Positions 1-6,534 are shown, counted from the stretch's first letter. The stretch: DNA of 10,104 nucleotides from Deltaproteobacteria bacterium (GCA_016193385.1 JACPSF010000110.1:1-10104); one strand, 5' to 3'. Program-made: numbers and translations. The notes: generated by a model from the letters alone, not told the origin.

Positions 1-918
1 CTGCTGCGTCCAGGAAGGTTCGACCGCAGGGTCGTCGTGCCACGGCCCGATGTCAAGGGGAGAGAGGGGATCCTGAGGGTGCATATCCGCAGAGTGCCGC
101 TGGCCTCGGATGTCGACGTCAGCGTTTTGGCCAGGGGAACCCCCGGCTTTACTGGCGCGGACGTGGAAAATCTCGTCAACGAGGCGGCGCTTCTCGCGGC
201 CCGGAACAACAAAGACAAAGTGGATATGGGCGACTTCGAGGTGGCCAAGGACAAGGTCCTGATGGGCTCGGAGCGGAAGAGCATGATCATCAGCGACGAA
301 GAGAAACGCAACACCGCTTATCATGAAGCCGGGCACGCGCTGGTGGCGAAGCTGCTGCCAGGTACGGACCCGGTTCACAAGGTGACGATTATCCCGCGAG
401 GCATGGCGCTCGGGTTGACCCAACAGCTTCCGATCGACGAGAAGCATACTTACCCGAAGGAGTATCTGCTGAACAACCTGACGATTCTCTTCGGAGGGCG
501 TGTGGCGGAGGAGTTGGTGCTCCATCACATGACCACGGGCGCGGGCAACGACATTGAGAAAGCTACCGAGCTCGCCCACCGGATGGTTTGCGAATGGGGG
601 ATGAGCGAAAAACTCGGGCCGATGACCTTCGGCAAAAAAGAGGAGCAGATTTTTCTGGGCAGAGACTTCACCCAGCAACAGGATTACTCGGAGAGTACGG
701 CCGTTGAGATCGATGCCGAGGTCAGGCGCGTCATTGTGGGGTGCTATCAGCGGGCCAAGAATCTCTTGAGCGACAATCTCGAGTTATTACACAAGATCGC
801 CCAGAAACTGCTTGAGAAGGAAGTCTTGGACGGCTCGGAGATTGACGCCTTGGTGCGGGAGTACGGCGGTAACGGTGGGGACCCGCTTGTCCCTACACCA
901 ATTACGGCGCATGCCTGA
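1..918 (+). CDS. ftsH: ATP-dependent zinc metalloprotease FtsH, C-terminal part (5'-truncated)
   Basis: FtsH is a membrane-anchored AAA+ protease that degrades misfolded membrane proteins and short-lived regulators. Only the last 305 residues are present; the reading frame is open from base 1, so the membrane segments and Walker motifs lie upstream. The visible part starts in the AAA second region of homology ([13 protein letters not shown], carrying the arginine fingers) and runs through the AAA lid ([20 protein letters not shown]). It then enters the M41 peptidase domain. The zinc motif HEAGH is encoded at 322-336, and the downstream [10 protein letters not shown] segment supplies the likely third (Asp) zinc ligand. 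The protein ends in a short Gly/Pro-rich tail, so the C-terminus looks complete. FtsH next to folP is a common arrangement. A GTG at 37 is an internal codon, not the start. Identification is very secure; only the truncation limits it. Confidence 0.97.
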   Translation: MLRPGRFDRRVVVPRPDVKGREGILRVHIRRVPLASDVDVSVLARGTPGFTGADVENLVNEAALLAARNNKDKVDMGDFEVAKDKVLMGSERKSMIISDEEKRNTAYHEAGHALVAKLLPGTDPVHKVTIIPRGMALGLTQQLPIDEKHTYPKEYLLNNLTILFGGRVAEELVLHHMTTGAGNDIEKATELAHRMVCEWGMSEKLGPMTFGKKEEQIFLGRDFTQQQDYSESTAVEIDAEVRRVIVGCYQRAKNLLSDNLELLHKIAQKLLEKEVLDGSEIDALVREYGGNGGDPLVPTPITAHA

Positions 919-1016
919 ACTGACCCTCCGAAGGATTTGGCAGCCCTCCTAGTTCATTCCCTCAACTCACGCGTCACTCGTAGGAAGTGGGGGCAGGGTC
1001 CTCACGGAGAACGTTG

Positions 1017-1910
1017 GTGTTGAGGTTTTTCGATTCCATGCAGGGAAAGTTATCCTCTAAAGGTTCCGCGCTCATTACGCGTCACGGCGACATCGACTTC
1101 GAGAGGCGGACCGCCCTTGTGGGTGTTCTGAATGTGACCCCTGATTCCTTCTCTGACGGGGGAAGATACCTCGATCCGGAGAACGCGATCGCCCGCGGTG
1201 TCAAGCTCGCTGAAGAAGGGGCAGACATCATCGATATCGGAGGAGAATCGAGCCGGCCAGGGGCCCGGCCGGTCTCTGCGGAAGAAGAGCTGGAGCGGGT
1301 TGTGCCAGTCATCCGGGGTCTGCGGCGGGCTCTTTCTGTCCCGCTTTCGATCGACACCTATAAGGCTCGCGTGGCGCGAGTTGCTCTCGAAGAAGGGGTG
1401 GATGTCGTCAATGATATCAGCGCCTTGAGGTTTGATCCCGAGATGGTACGGGTGATTGCGGCGGCGAAGGCGCCGGTAGTGTTGATGCATATGCAGGGGA
1501 CTCCGCGGACCATGCAGGAGAGACCTTATTACCGCGACGTCGTGGAGGAAGTGAAGGGGTTTCTCCAAGAGCGCATAGAGTTTGCTCTGGGGTCAGGAGT
1601 GGGGCTGGAGCAGGTCCTGGTCGACCCCGGGATCGGCTTTGGCAAGGAGCTGGAGCATAACCTCGCGCTGCTGCGCGGCCTCCCGGCGCTTGCTTCGCTG
1701 GGGCGACCGATTCTGGTTGGTCCATCGCGCAAGACCTTCATTGGGAAGATTCTCGGAGTCGGGCCGGAGGAACGATTGGAAGGGAGCCTGGCAGCCGCGG
1801 TGGCAGCGGTTTTGGCCGGGGCGAACATGATTCGCATCCACGATGTCCGGGAGGCCCGCCGGGCGATCGGCGTTGCTGATGCCCTACGTTACGGAAGCGT
1901 GCACGGGTAA
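1017..1910 (+). CDS. folP: Dihydropteroate synthase
   Basis: DHPS condenses 6-hydroxymethyl-dihydropterin pyrophosphate with p-aminobenzoate in cytoplasmic folate synthesis, and is the sulfonamide target. Family landmarks appear in order: [12 protein letters not shown] (pterin-binding signature 1, about residue 38), [15 protein letters not shown] (signature 2), [33 protein letters not shown] and the C-terminal GPSRKTFIG loop. Start choice: GTG 1017 has GGAGA at 1006-1010 with a 6-nt spacer and gives 297 aa, a normal length. ATG 1038 (290 aa) is the main alternative. GTG 987 is open, but its GGA lies only about 2 nt upstream and it adds residues not expected in the family. The gene sits 98 nt after ftsH and 22 nt before glmM, which fits co-transcription. 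Function is secure; the exact start is uncertain by up to about 50 nt. Confidence 0.93.
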   Translation: MLRFFDSMQGKLSSKGSALITRHGDIDFERRTALVGVLNVTPDSFSDGGRYLDPENAIARGVKLAEEGADIIDIGGESSRPGARPVSAEEELERVVPVIRGLRRALSVPLSIDTYKARVARVALEEGVDVVNDISALRFDPEMVRVIAAAKAPVVLMHMQGTPRTMQERPYYRDVVEEVKGFLQERIEFALGSGVGLEQVLVDPGIGFGKELEHNLALLRGLPALASLGRPILVGPSRKTFIGKILGVGPEERLEGSLAAAVAAVLAGANMIRIHDVREARRAIGVADALRYGSVHG

Positions 1911-1913
1911 GAC

Positions 1914-1927
1914 GAGGGAGGAGGGAG
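1914..1927 (+). promoter_or_regulatory. Duplicated purine-rich ribosome binding site before glmM
   Basis: The heptamer GAGGGAG occurs twice in direct succession (1914-1920 and 1921-1927), 5 nt before ATG 1933. Either copy gives anti-Shine-Dalgarno pairing, and the second is better spaced. This fixes the glmM start at 1933 rather than the open codon at 1843, which lies inside folP. It is also a two-unit 7-nt repeat, the same period as the arrays further downstream. Confidence 0.6.
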
Positions 1928-1932
1928 AAGTT

Positions 1933-3396
1933 ATGGCTCGAGCGCCGGGAATGAGGAGAAACCGCAAGCGAAATCTCTTTGGTACTGACGGGGTCCGGGG
2001 TGTCGCCAATCTGGAGCCCATGACTTCCGAAATGGCCTTGAAATTGGGACGGGCCATGGCCTGTGTGCTGCGCGAGCCGGCCCCGCAAATCAGCGGGTCG
2101 CGCAGGAAGCGCCTTTCTCCGCTGGTTCCGAGGTTGCGGCAGAACCATGCCAGGTACCGTCGTAAGATTCTCATCGGCAAAGATACGCGACTTTCCGGTT
2201 ACATGCTTGAGACAGCTCTGGCTTCCGGGATCTGCTCGATGGGGGTAGACGTCTTGCTGGTCGGACCGCTTCCGACTCCGGGTGTGGCCTACTTGACCCG
2301 AAGCATGAGGGCCGATGCCGGCGTGGTTATCTCCGCTTCCCATAAGCCGTTTCAGGACAACGGGATAAAATTTTTCTCCGGTGAAGGGTTCAAGCTTCCG
2401 GATGAGATCGAAGCCCGGATGGAGGATATGATCTCTAACGGGGAATCCGATCTGCACCGGCCGACGGCGGCCGAGATCGGCAAGGCCTTTCGGATCTCCG
2501 ACGCGGTGGGGAGATATGTCGTTTTCCTCAAGAACACTTTTCCTCGCGACCTATCGCTCGAGGGTTTAAGAATCGTTGTGGACTGCGCCCACGGCGCCGC
2601 GTACCGGGTGGCCCCCGAGGTCCTGTCGGAGCTGGGGGCCGAGGTGATTCCGATCGGAGTTCGACCGGACGGAGAAAACATCAACCGGGAGTGTGGCTCG
2701 CTCCATCCCGAAGCGGCGAGGAAGGCGCTGCTCGAGCACCATGCGGACCTCGCCATCGCACTGGACGGCGACGGTGACCGGGCGCTCTTTGTCGATGAGC
2801 AGGGTGAGGTGGTGGACGGGGATTACATCCTGGCCATCTGCGCCAAAGAGATGCAGGAGAAGGGCTTGCTCAAACGAGATACCGTGGTGGCGACTGTCAT
2901 GAGCAACCTCGGGCTCGATCTGGCGCTTAAGGGCAACAAGATCAAGGTGCTCCGCACGGCGGTAGGGGACCGCTATGTAGTCGAGGAGATGATGCGCGGC
3001 GGATTCAACCTGGGCGGAGAGCAATCCGGCCACGTCATCTTTCTCGATCACAATACCACCGGGGATGGCTGCCTCACGGGCTTGCAGCTCCTCGCGATCA
3101 TGGTGGAGAAAGGGCGGCGGCTTACGGAGCTGAGAAAGGCGATGACCAAGCTCCCTCAGGTCCTCCTTAACGTTGGGGTGAAGGAGAAGAAAGATATCTG
3201 GCGGATGCCGACCGTGCGCCAAAAGATCGCCGGGGTAGAGAAGGAGCTTGGGGGGCGGGGGAGGATTCTGGTCCGTTACTCCGGGACCGAGCCTCTGGCG
3301 CGGATCATGCTGGAAGGGGAAAATGAGGAGAAAATTCGGCAGATGGCGCACGAGATCGCGGAGGAAATTCGTCTCCGACTGGGCGGGGAGCAGTAA
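1933..3396 (+). CDS. glmM: Phosphoglucosamine mutase with an in-frame insertion
   Basis: GlmM interconverts glucosamine-6-phosphate and glucosamine-1-phosphate, the step before GlmU in UDP-GlcNAc supply for peptidoglycan and LPS. Four-domain mutase landmarks are visible: FGTDGVRG at residue 16, [12 protein letters not shown], the catalytic phosphoserine loop [16 protein letters not shown] (Ser136), the metal-binding DGDGD at 278-282, GGEQSGH for sugar recognition, and the phosphate-binding RYSGTEP at 448-454. SASH together with GGEQSGH supports GlmM over ManB or Pgm. The protein is 487 aa against about 445 in Escherichia coli GlmM. About 9 extra residues are at the basic N-terminus, and about 25 Arg-rich residues lie between [11 protein letters not shown] and KILIGKDTR. 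The position after SASH is Lys instead of the near-universal Asn. In many bacteria glmM follows cdaA and ybbR; here it follows folP directly. Identity is secure; normal catalytic performance is inferred. Confidence 0.94.
   Translation: MARAPGMRRNRKRNLFGTDGVRGVANLEPMTSEMALKLGRAMACVLREPAPQISGSRRKRLSPLVPRLRQNHARYRRKILIGKDTRLSGYMLETALASGICSMGVDVLLVGPLPTPGVAYLTRSMRADAGVVISASHKPFQDNGIKFFSGEGFKLPDEIEARMEDMISNGESDLHRPTAAEIGKAFRISDAVGRYVVFLKNTFPRDLSLEGLRIVVDCAHGAAYRVAPEVLSELGAEVIPIGVRPDGENINRECGSLHPEAARKALLEHHADLAIALDGDGDRALFVDEQGEVVDGDYILAICAKEMQEKGLLKRDTVVATVMSNLGLDLALKGNKIKVLRTAVGDRYVVEEMMRGGFNLGGEQSGHVIFLDHNTTGDGCLTGLQLLAIMVEKGRRLTELRKAMTKLPQVLLNVGVKEKKDIWRMPTVRQKIAGVEKELGGRGRILVRYSGTEPLARIMLEGENEEKIRQMAHEIAEEIRLRLGGEQ
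2071..2157 (+). other. Hairpin-rich in-frame insertion inside glmM
   Basis: Compared from memory with E. coli GlmM, this stretch adds about 25 residues between the first helix and the strand leading to GKDTR. The DNA contains three consecutive inverted repeats: CCCGC 2082-2086 with GCGGG 2093-2097 (6-nt loop), GCGC 2100-2103 with GCGC 2109-2112 (5-nt loop), and TGGTTC 2123-2128 with GAACCA 2142-2147 (13-nt loop). The encoded peptide is rich in Arg and Pro and looks like a surface loop. It could be a lineage-typical loop or a palindromic element inserted in frame. The family comparison is from memory; the inverted repeats are seen directly. Confidence 0.45.
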
Positions 3397-3405
3397 GCGA
3401 GCGCC

Positions 3406-3546
3406 GGGAAAGGGGTCTTCAAACCTGAAGCAATGGGTTCTTGCCTCGAGGGCCACCGCTCCCATCCCGCTGGGTGGGTTCGTCGCGCGGCAGGGCCTGC
3501 GCCAGCGGACTCGGTCACGTGCTTCAGTTTTTCAGCCTCCTTTCCC
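3406..3546 (+). ncRNA. Candidate structured RNA in the glmM-pdxJ gap (rod-like fold, unassigned; 6S-like at most)
   Basis: Two 27-nt arms, 3406-3432 and 3520-3546, pair in register with no length offset: 22 Watson-Crick pairs plus one G-U. The two ends are the strongest parts (GGGAAAGG with CCTTTCCC, CTGAAGCA with TGCTTCAG). The interior can continue as a rod. After an internal bubble, AGGGCC (3449-3454) pairs imperfectly with GGCCT (3494-3498). CCGC (3456-3459) pairs with GCGG (3487-3490), and a perfect 7-bp apical stem joins 3461-3467 to 3472-3478 around CGCT. An alternative branched fold uses ATGGG/CCCAT and CCGCTGG/CCAGCGG. Five Ts follow the inner stem at 3528-3532, so terminator-like behaviour is possible. 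Short blocks (GGGCCA, GGGTTC, GCCTGCG, in that order) recall E. coli 6S RNA, but the apical arm is far shorter. No promoter is obvious. It could instead be a palindromic repeat element. Family assignment is unproven. Confidence 0.4.
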
Positions 3547-3557
3547 TAGCCGGAATT

Positions 3558-3599
3558 GACCAAGAACGAATAACGATCAACGAGTAAAGAATGACGATG
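3558..3599 (+). repeat. 7-nt phased micro-repeat array overlapping the pdxJ start
   Basis: Successive 7-mers read gaccaag, aacgaat, aacgatc, aacgagt, aaagaat, gacgatg. Units 2-5 share the frame AAxGAxT or AACGAxx, and the phase runs exactly into the pdxJ start codon, which straddles units 5 and 6 (ATG 3591), with a second in-frame ATG inside unit 6 (3597). The base composition is A-rich and unlike the GC-rich flanks. No good Shine-Dalgarno motif is left between array and start. Origin by slippage is plausible; function is unknown. Confidence 0.6.
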
Positions 3600-4322
3600 T
3601 TACGTCTGGGCGTTAATGTGGATCATGTGGCGACACTGCGCCAGGCACGCAGGATCGATACACCGGATCCAGTGCAGGCGGCTTTGTTGGCGGAAAGGGG
3701 CGGAGCCGATGGGATTACCGTCCACTTGAGAGAGGACCGCCGCCATATTCAGGAAAGGGACGTCGAGCTCCTGCGCGAACGGGTTAGAACCAAGCTCAAC
3801 CTCGAGATGGCGGTGACCGAGGAGATGGCGCGGCTGGCGGAGCGTTTTCGCCCCGACGACGCCTGTTTCGTACCCGAGCGGCGCGAGGAGCTAACGACCG
3901 AGGGTGGTCTGGATGTCGTCGCCCATCGGGCCCGGGTCGAGGAAGCCGCGAAGCGGCTTCAAGGGCAAGGGATTCGAGTCAGTCTCTTTATCGATCCGGA
4001 GAGAAGCCAGATCGAGGCGAGCCGAGAGGCCGGCGCCCATGGGGTGGAGATCCATACGGGCCGCTACTGCAACGCCTCCGGCGATAAGACCCGCGAGCTC
4101 GAACAGGTCGCTGCCGCCGTCGCCTTAGCTCACCGCCTGAGACTTGAAGTGCACGGAGGGCATGGTCTTAACTATCAGAATGTCCTGCCCATCGCGCGCA
4201 TTCCCGAGATCGTAGAGCTCAACATCGGTCACAGTATCGTTGCCCGGGCCGTTATGGTGGGGATGGAACAATCAGTTAGAGAGATGAAAGCTCTGTTAAT
4301 CCAAGCGAGGCAGGGAAAATAG
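3591..4322 (+). CDS. pdxJ: Pyridoxine 5'-phosphate synthase
   Basis: PdxJ condenses 1-deoxy-xylulose-5-phosphate with 3-amino-2-oxopropyl phosphate to give pyridoxine 5'-phosphate, the last ring-forming step of the DXP-dependent vitamin B6 route, in the cytoplasm. The 243-aa product matches the family length. Landmarks are [16 protein letters not shown] at the N-terminus, [27 protein letters not shown] (catalytic Glu), [32 protein letters not shown] and the phosphate-gripping GHGLNY. The last is preceded by Gly where Ala is usual. It closes with [17 protein letters not shown]. The start is ATG 3591; ATG 3597 would remove two residues and fits equally well. No clear ribosome binding site precedes either. 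It is flanked by phased repeat arrays on both sides. In many relatives acpS follows pdxJ; here nnrD does. Confidence 0.96.
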   Translation: MTMLRLGVNVDHVATLRQARRIDTPDPVQAALLAERGGADGITVHLREDRRHIQERDVELLRERVRTKLNLEMAVTEEMARLAERFRPDDACFVPERREELTTEGGLDVVAHRARVEEAAKRLQGQGIRVSLFIDPERSQIEASREAGAHGVEIHTGRYCNASGDKTRELEQVAAAVALAHRLRLEVHGGHGLNYQNVLPIARIPEIVELNIGHSIVARAVMVGMEQSVREMKALLIQARQGK

Positions 4323-4323
4323 G

Positions 4324-4404
4324 GTTCGAGTTGTTCAAGCTGTTTAAGCCGTTCAAGTAGTTGGACGATTTGAACGGATTGAACGTTTTAAACGTTTTGA
4401 ATGT
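4324..4404 (+). repeat. 9-nt phased micro-repeat array filling the pdxJ-nnrD gap, inverting midway
   Basis: Exactly nine 9-mers fill the gap from one base after the pdxJ stop to the base before the nnrD ATG: gttcgagtt, gttcaagct, gtttaagcc, gttcaagta, gttggacga, tttgaacgg, attgaacgt, tttaaacgt, tttgaatgt. Units 1-4 follow GTTCAAGNN. Units 6-9 follow TTTGAACGN, the reverse-complement theme, with unit 5 as the turning point. The two halves can form an imperfect phased hairpin; the inner two unit pairs are the best matched. No Shine-Dalgarno motif is left before nnrD. The periodicity is seen directly; its role is unknown. Confidence 0.7.
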
Positions 4405-5967
4405 ATGTTGGTGGTTACGGCTCAAGAGATGCGCGAAATGGATCGACTTACGATCCAAGAGTATGGTGTCCCCGGTCTGGTTCTGATGGAACGCGCGGGA
4501 ATTGCGGTGGCCGAAGCCCTGATGGGCTCATTTGGGAGAGTGGCGCGGCGCGGCGTCCTAGTGGTTGCCGGCAAGGGCAACAATGGCGGCGACGGGCTGG
4601 TGATCGCGCGGCACCTTAAGGCCAAAAAGATACCGTGCGATGTCGTTCTGCTGGGGAGAGGCGAAGATCTGTCCCGAGACGCGGCTGAGAATCTCCGCGC
4701 CTATCGAAAGCGCAGGGGCAGGGTCTTCGAGGCGGACGGGTCGCTTGTGCCGGTCCGGGAGCGGCTCAAGGGTAAAGGGCTCCTGGTCGACGCCATTCTG
4801 GGGACTGGGCTGAAGGAGGAGGTGCGCGGGATTTATGCCGAGGCTATCAAGATGATGAACGGATCAGGCCTCCCCATCGTAGCGGTTGACCTTCCGTCAG
4901 GATTGGATTCTGACCGGGGCAGACCACTCGGCGCAACGATCAAGGCGAGCCTGACCGTTACCCTGGGTTTTCCTAAGCTGGGAGAGGTCATCTATCCGGG
5001 GCTCTCCTTTGTGGGCCGGCTTGAGGCGGTCGACATTGGCATCCACGCCAAGGCGATCGAGCGGGTCCGGCCTCAAACCGAGCTATTGGAGGAACCGGAG
5101 ATCCGCCGCCTAATACCCGAGAGGGAGCCGGATACGCATAAGGGGACCTACGGCCATCTCCTGGTCATGGCGGGCTCCCGCGGAAAAACCGGCGCGGCCA
5201 TCCTGGCCTGCCGGGCGGCGATGCGCGTCGGGGCGGGACTCGTGACGCTGGCGGCGCCGCGCTCGCTCAATAACATCTTCGCCAGCTCTATGGTCGAGGT
5301 AATGACCGAGCCTCTGCGAGACGGTCAGGAGGAGCCGGAGCCTCTAGACGACCAAGACTGGCGTTCTCTATTGGAAAAAAAAAGCGCCTTTCTGTTCGGC
5401 CCCGGAATAGGGGTCAAGGATTCAGCCCGCAGCACGCTCAGGTGGCTTTTGAGAAATCTGGATATGCCTTGGGTTATCGATGCGGACGGGCTTAACAATC
5501 TGGCGGCCGAGCTAGAGCGACTGCCGAGTGCCAGGACCCCGCCGGTGCTTACTCCCCATCCGGGAGAGATGGCCCGGCTCTTGGGAGCCAGCACCGCCGC
5601 AGTCAGCCAGGACCGCGTTGGAGTGGCGCGCTCCTTTGCGCGGGAACGCCGCTGCTATCTCGTGCTCAAGGGGGCGAGAACCCTGATCGCCACGCCGATG
5701 GGGGAAGTTTTTATCAATCCCACCGGCAATCCGGGAATGGCGAGTGGGGGGATGGGTGACGTGCTCGCCGGTGTCGTGGCAGGACTGCTCGCCCAGGGTT
5801 TAAAGATTGAGGACGCGCTGAAGCTGGGCGTGTTTCTTCACGGTTTTGTGGGTGACCGGGTCGCGAAGGCGAGCGGAGAGATCGGCATGATCGCTTCGGA
5901 TGTGCTGGAAAGACTACCCCAAGGGTTGAAGGAGTTAGCCGAAGGCAGGTTAAATTATAAATTTTGA
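4405..5967 (+). CDS. nnrD: Bifunctional NAD(P)H-hydrate epimerase / ADP-dependent NAD(P)H-hydrate dehydratase
   Basis: This enzyme repairs hydrated NADH and NADPH: the N-terminal YjeF domain epimerises R- and S-NAD(P)HX, and the C-terminal ribokinase-like domain dehydrates the S form using ADP. The 520-aa length fits the fused bacterial form. In the epimerase half, VTAQEMREMDRLTIQEYGVPGLVLMERAG is a classic start, followed by GKGNNGGDG at 56-64 and VDLPSGLD at 161-168. In the dehydratase half there are HKGTYGHLLVMAGS from about 245, IDADGLNNLA, LTPHPGEMARLLG, and the nucleotide-binding NPTGNPGMASGGMGDVLAG at 438-456. The ATG at 4405 directly abuts the 9-nt array, and no ribosome binding site is visible. 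The last few residues (LNYKF) and the stop are encoded inside the AT-rich repeat array that follows, so the C-terminus may have been reshaped by it. Function is secure. Confidence 0.95.
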   Translation: MLVVTAQEMREMDRLTIQEYGVPGLVLMERAGIAVAEALMGSFGRVARRGVLVVAGKGNNGGDGLVIARHLKAKKIPCDVVLLGRGEDLSRDAAENLRAYRKRRGRVFEADGSLVPVRERLKGKGLLVDAILGTGLKEEVRGIYAEAIKMMNGSGLPIVAVDLPSGLDSDRGRPLGATIKASLTVTLGFPKLGEVIYPGLSFVGRLEAVDIGIHAKAIERVRPQTELLEEPEIRRLIPEREPDTHKGTYGHLLVMAGSRGKTGAAILACRAAMRVGAGLVTLAAPRSLNNIFASSMVEVMTEPLRDGQEEPEPLDDQDWRSLLEKKSAFLFGPGIGVKDSARSTLRWLLRNLDMPWVIDADGLNNLAAELERLPSARTPPVLTPHPGEMARLLGASTAAVSQDRVGVARSFARERRCYLVLKGARTLIATPMGEVFINPTGNPGMASGGMGDVLAGVVAGLLAQGLKIEDALKLGVFLHGFVGDRVAKASGEIGMIASDVLERLPQGLKELAEGRLNYKF

Positions 5968-6041
5968 GTTTTGAATTTTTAGTTTTGGAGAACGAAAGCC
6001 ATTCAGACAATTCAAAATTTAAAATTAAAAACTAAAAACTG
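5952..6041 (+). repeat. AT-rich inverted array of 7-nt units across the nnrD-tsaE junction
   Basis: The left half reads in 7-mers aaattat, aaatttt, gagtttt, gaatttt, tagtttt, then ggagaac. The right half reads acaattc, aaaattt, aaaatta, aaaacta, aaaactg. The segment 5962-5989 matches the reverse complement of 6011-6038 at 23 of 28 positions without gaps, so a long hairpin with a loop of about 20 nt can form. The nnrD stop (5965-5967) is inside the array. The composition is almost pure AT within a GC-rich operon. It could act as a weak terminator, a stability hairpin or simply a selfish repeat; none is shown. Confidence 0.65.
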
Positions 6042-6096
6042 TTCCTTCAGCGTCGTTACCCGCTCGGCGGCGCAGACGCGGACCTGGGGGAAAAGG

Positions 6097-6516
6097 TTGG
6101 GTCGCTTGCTCAGGGGAGGAGAGATCATCGGATTAGTTGGAGAGCTCGGCGGCGGCAAGACCTGTTTTGTGCGAGGGTTGGCCGAGGGTTTGGAGGTGAG
6201 CCGAGAAGCTTGGATCCGTAGCCCCTCTTTTACGCTGATCAACGAGTACGAGGGGCGGGTGCCGATCTATCATATCGATCTCTACCGCATCGGGAGTTCG
6301 AAAGAGATGGAGGCGCTCAATCTCCGAGAGTATCTCTTCTCCGACGGTGTGAGTGTGATCGAGTGGTTCGAACATCTTTCCCCGGAGGAGATCGACGAAT
6401 ACCTGCACGTGCGGTTCGCATACGCAGACGCCCACCGGCGGAGGCTCACTTTCACCGCTTACGGAAACCGGTATGACGAGATCGTGCAGAGCTTAAGAGA
6501 GCGGGTCCAGGGTTAA
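6097..6516 (+). CDS. tsaE: tRNA threonylcarbamoyladenosine biosynthesis ATPase TsaE (start unclear)
   Basis: TsaE is the small P-loop ATPase that works with TsaB and TsaD to place threonylcarbamoyl on A37 of ANN-decoding tRNAs. Visible motifs, numbered from the TTG at 6097, are Walker A GELGGGKT at 15-22 (Gly for the usual Ala), [10 protein letters not shown] (Ser for the usual Thr in SPTFTL), IYHIDLYRI and the Walker-B-like VIEWFEHL. The frame stays open upstream to 5983, and the residues before the TTG ([17 protein letters not shown]) look like the normal first helix of TsaE. Translation should therefore begin near 6040-6060, but there is no ATG, GTG or TTG in that frame there. ATT at 6001 lies 10 nt after GGAG and is a speculative rare start. 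TTG 6097 with upstream GGGGG is the first canonical option but would lose that helix. Family assignment is secure; the N-terminus is not. Confidence 0.85.
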   Translation: MGRLLRGGEIIGLVGELGGGKTCFVRGLAEGLEVSREAWIRSPSFTLINEYEGRVPIYHIDLYRIGSSKEMEALNLREYLFSDGVSVIEWFEHLSPEEIDEYLHVRFAYADAHRRRLTFTAYGNRYDEIVQSLRERVQG

Positions 6517-6534
6517 AGGGTTCAAGGGTCGGGG
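6503..6534 (+). repeat. 8-nt phased micro-repeat at the tsaE-lysC junction
   Basis: Four 8-mers run in phase: gggtccag, ggttaaag, ggttcaag, ggtcgggg. The tsaE stop codon lies in the second unit, so the last residues of TsaE come from the array. The middle two units differ at one position (TTAAAG and TTCAAG). The remaining stretch to the lysC ATG (6549) is a purine-rich tract including AGGGA, which may serve as its ribosome binding site. Confidence 0.5.

Noticed and set aside
961..981. Possible 7-nt repeat in the ftsH-folP gap (ctcaact, cacgcgt, cactcgt)
   Set aside because: Only two units agree well; too short to separate from chance.
922..1000. GACCCT and AGGGTC as a terminator stem after ftsH
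   Set aside because: Six pairs with a loop of over 60 nt and no T-tract; not a credible terminator.
987..1016. GTG 987 as the folP start
   Set aside because: The purine motif is only about 2 nt upstream, and the extra residues are not part of the family; 1017 has a better spaced GGAGA.
1843..1932. Upstream start of glmM inside folP
   Set aside because: No ribosome binding site, a long overlap with folP, and a strong duplicated site directly before ATG 1933.
2566..3465. 299-codon minus-strand open frame opposite the glmM end
   Set aside because: Covers conserved GlmM domains on the other strand; the antisense translation has no motif.
3425..3527. SRP RNA, tmRNA, RNase P RNA or tRNA in the glmM-pdxJ gap
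   Set aside because: The conserved SRP GGAAGG-type loop, RNase P core, tmRNA ends and a tRNA cloverleaf with T-arm and CCA are not found; only a generic structured-RNA call is kept.
4324..4404. CRISPR array
   Set aside because: Units are 9 nt, degenerate and without spacers; no cas genes nearby.
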